Part shown: positions 7,301 through 8,063 of the stretch, in pieces
Position numbering within the stretch: the first letter of the stretch is position 1
Layout of the letters: each line of letters starts with the position of its first letter
Assembly (NCBI GenBank): GCA_002726845.1
Contig: PBSP01000084.1
Location: 1-8,063, forward strand
DNA: 8,063 bases
Direction of reading: 5' to 3'
Origin: Methanobacteriota archaeon
GTDB taxonomy: Archaea; Thermoplasmatota; Poseidoniia; Poseidoniales; Poseidoniaceae
The notes under the pieces: model-generated
What the model was told of the DNA's origin: nothing
The model's database searches: none
What the model saw: only the letters and a program-made list of their open reading frames with translations
Position numbers and translations under genes: made by a program

Positions 7301-8063
7301 AGGGCGCATCGATGTCATCAATTTGCAGGGTTCGGTACTGATGGCATCAACAAATGTCAGCGTTGTTGGTGGTGATCAAAACGGATCTCGTATGTCCGTT
7401 TCCGTTCCAGTAACGCCAACTCAATCCGGATGGCTCGACGTTCGGGTTCGTTATGCGCACGACAATTCATCGTCCTTTGAACGCAACACTGACAACAATT
7501 TTGTGGTCGTCAGAATATGGGTCAACGCCGCACCATCCATCGATTCGGTAGCATGCGATCAAGATGAATACGCTCGCGGTGATTCGTTCCTCTGCACGGT
7601 GATTGCATCCGATGACGAGCGTGTTGTTTCCGTGCAAATGGCTTGGAGCGTCGTTTGTGAAGTCTGTACGCTTGCAAACGCAACTTGGCACATTAATTCC
7701 ATGGGTTCAAGCGACAACGGCACGACATGGGAAGCAATGATTACGCTTCCAATCAACATAACAACGGGCAAACTTGCTTTGCGCATCACTGCAATGGATA
7801 AACTCGCTCTGGTGACGGAATCGCTTGTCGAAAACGTTTCAACCGTTTTGGATGCACCTGCGTCTTGGTTCGGCCCACATGTGTCGAATGCAGATGCTCA
7901 GTGGCTTGGTATTGGTCAATTGCCATCAACATCCCCCATGGGCATCTTACGCGGTATTCCCCAAACAATAACCGGATGCGTGCTCGATGTAGACCATGAC
8001 AACATCTCCGAACAACCTCAGTTCTTGGTCTCTCGAGGACAATTAGGTGAGTTGCATTACGTC
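4335..8063 (+). CDS. Giant secreted multidomain surface protein with split TIGR03790-like core, PA14 and LamG domains (3' end missing)
   Basis: One uninterrupted frame of 1243 codons runs from ATG 4335 to the right edge without a stop. The first 22 or so residues (basic MAGR, then a hydrophobic run) are a Sec signal peptide, followed by an acidic linker. Domain order: core N-half 73-313, jelly-roll first part about 311-365, PA14 375-512, LamG 535-731, jelly-roll second part 749-853, core C-half 857-950, CARDB-like 953-1062, Ig-like 1067-1180, then a further module cut by the edge. By hand count there are about 35 Asn-X-Ser/Thr sites, consistent with an N-glycosylated archaeal exterior protein. 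In-frame TGA at 4320-4322 fixes ATG 4335 as the first ATG. PA14 and LamG modules commonly bind glycans, so a role in attachment to polysaccharide or particles is plausible. Whether the core is enzymatic is unknown. C-terminal anchoring cannot be seen here. Confidence 0.85.
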   Translation, partial: MAGRAASLFLVSLMLGSLFSVLFEPPQLEEEASVLESEERLFEGFTTGENWLNLNNQTIAVPNGFNTVDVYDYSDVGVLINNKSDASKTIGWAFVEARNISLNRVFVFDLDGTPTGETINRDQFNEYFALPFLEMLNNRSNLSEMNYLVTSKGMPLRVNGGADKASFDQEFALLGGSYNSSIGGNYWSTHTYGPLSGGDFESFSRQKHGFYLVTRLTGYTVETALNLIQKANNSLGQSGTYVLDLATNRNESGYKFWNDDLYAANATLSELYNQSVHFDEETGFVTNVSNVMGYASWGSNDGDWGRNWGRNSGFETEDASWSSGIRYWNATVPTLSAGDAFAWKYQTDVKNGGNAAVEASISASCSDESSNGTQGIFAEYFDNEGVSFNTGSMPSLIDRIPEHTRIESSLQYNSMNSAYPGLDDRFKNNWGARFSGLIDIPETGNWTFYLTTDDGSELWLDGTSLITNYGSHGMRERSGVRNLSTGLHDFKIEFFQGGGPHGLHLKWEGPNQSKAMVPATAFVVSDGKPPSPSTLIHAWNFDEGVGNQTNDSVANGSTLNLRNMDATNWRSCADGGCLWYDGVDDYTEVDVDDWVGNFTVSQWVWANSTTLPNYASVLAVSNNAGSNTSFQHAIFSGEWRLHNNQTHTFGDVEAQQWMHLATVFDNGEARQYLDGVHVRTTSFPSGSLNNIDLYKLGVNRAGSTFFEGMIDKVMVWESALSDDEITILSRDIYQDCQAYSGSGASGASLEQVVTIDAENKGHAWIVSLEGKRNGDVYGSYTMIVEAIDEQGNILSTNTSEAKTFENNWGADAMRFRPHENASSLRIFIPLNVVATSTSGSVYLDGFSLKAIRPHMSWLNGSIAETAVSTGGRSFNLDTTYGQSLVADLLEDGVSGVKGYVYEPYLTAVGQPSVLFSMYAQGYNFAEANAAANTYLSWMGVVVGDPKMAPYFSTLHDVEVLDTRTLNNFSVGQTGYIEVALQNLGMAGGQGRIDVINLQGSVLMASTNVSVVGGDQNGSRMSVSVPVTPTQSGWLDVRVRYAHDNSSSFERNTDNNFVVVRIWVNAAPSIDSVACDQDEYARGDSFLCTVIASDDERVVSVQMAWSVVCEVCTLANATWHINSMGSSDNGTTWEAMITLPINITTGKLALRITAMDKLALVTESLVENVSTVLDAPASWFGPHVSNADAQWLGIGQLPSTSPMGILRGIPQTITGCVLDVDHDNISEQPQFLVSRGQLGELHYV
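4551..5273 (+). other. TIGR03790-like core, N-terminal half
   Basis: Residues 73-313 of the giant protein. Features matching the TIGR03790 pattern as I know it: GVLINN at 77-82 followed by a Ser-containing helix and a residue run ending in LNRVFVFDLDG; a YLVTSKGMPLRV strand at 147-158; ASFDQEFALL from 165 (D168); and GYASWGSNDG at 293-302. The half ends in a doubled W-G-R-N at 304-311. Family assignment is from memory of the pattern and needs a profile search. Confidence 0.6.
5265..6893 (+). other. Nested insertion: split jelly-roll containing PA14 and LamG domains
   Basis: Residues 311-853. The opening NSGFETEDASW (311-321) is a typical start of a CBM_4_9-like jelly roll, and SGSVYLDGFSLK (838-849) a typical end; the two pieces total about 160 residues, one domain's worth. 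Between them lie PA14 (375-512; GIFAEYFDN, then LTTDDGSELWLDG and a closing HLKWEGP) and LamG (535-731; HAWNFDEG, WYDGVDDYTEV, WMHLATVFDNG, then a closing FEGMIDKVMVWESALSDDEI). C365 and C736 flank the PA14-LamG pair, and a CADGGC pair (C572, C577) lies within LamG. PA14 and LamG calls are strong; the split jelly roll is inferred. Confidence 0.7.
6903..7184 (+). other. TIGR03790-like core, C-terminal half
   Basis: Residues 857-950 of the giant protein: NGSIAETAVSTGGR (859-872), YGQSLVADLLEDG (880-892), VKGYVYEPYL (896-905), a GYNFAEANAAA helix, and VVVGDPKMAPY (940-950). This series of motifs normally follows soon after the SWGSND motif in the family; here it follows after about 560 residues. 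Confidence 0.6.
7191..7874 (+). other. CARDB-like and Ig-like surface modules
   Basis: Residues 953-1062 fit a CARDB-type beta sandwich (VEVLDTRTLNNFSVGQTGYI, ALQNLG, then a closing ERNTDNNF strand). Residues 1067-1180 form an Ig-like module starting APSIDSVACDQ with four cysteines (1074, 1087, 1108, 1111) that could form two disulfides. Both are spacer or adhesion-type modules. Calls rest on pattern only. Confidence 0.5.

Noticed and set aside
4537..7968. Many short open frames on both strands over the right half, suggesting a gene-poor or decayed region
   Set aside because: A single frame starting at 4335 is open through 8063 and encodes recognisable domains throughout; the short frames are shadows of it.
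4335..8063. Misassembly or frameshift as the cause of the split core
   Set aside because: The frame is unbroken over all junctions, and the sequons and codon style look alike on both sides, so the split appears genuine.

Overview
The window looks like a piece of a mesophilic euryarchaeal chromosome, most likely a marine planktonic lineage such as Marine Group II (Poseidoniales). The grounds are an archaeal-type Holliday junction resolvase, an archaeal-type diadenylate cyclase (DacZ-like), several start codons with TATA-like boxes about 25-30 bases upstream and no visible Shine-Dalgarno (leaderless style), and a very large secreted protein rich in Asn-X-Ser/Thr. The lineage is an inference from gene content; no rRNA or other marker is present.

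Layout: 2-1228 (+) is the 3' part of a membrane site-2 (M50) protease gene. It abuts, tail to tail, an hjc-like resolvase gene at 1229-1867 (-). A divergent promoter region of about 120 bases separates hjc from a predicted RNase H-fold protein at 1987-2730 (+). That gene overlaps, tail to tail by 8 bases, the diadenylate cyclase gene (2723-3571, -), which lies 9 bases downstream of a macro-domain gene (3581-4207, -); the last two look like an operon. A second divergent intergenic region (4208-4334) leads into a giant secreted-protein gene from 4335 that is still open at the end of the window (at least 1243 codons). All six genes are tightly packed. No stretch above 300 bases lacks a gene, and I see no tRNA, rRNA, CRISPR or insertion sequence.

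Functional reading: the middle block combines branched-DNA processing (Hjc and a RuvC/YqgF-like fold) with nucleotide signalling (c-di-AMP synthesis and an ADP-ribose-type binding macro domain). The link is only adjacency, since the genes alternate in direction. The most unusual object is the giant surface protein. Its conserved core (resembling the TIGR03790 family) is cut in two by about 540 residues. That insert itself reads as a carbohydrate-binding-like jelly roll split by a PA14 plus LamG pair, so domains are nested in domains. It carries about 35 N-glycosylation sequons and continues past the core into CARDB-like and Ig-like modules.
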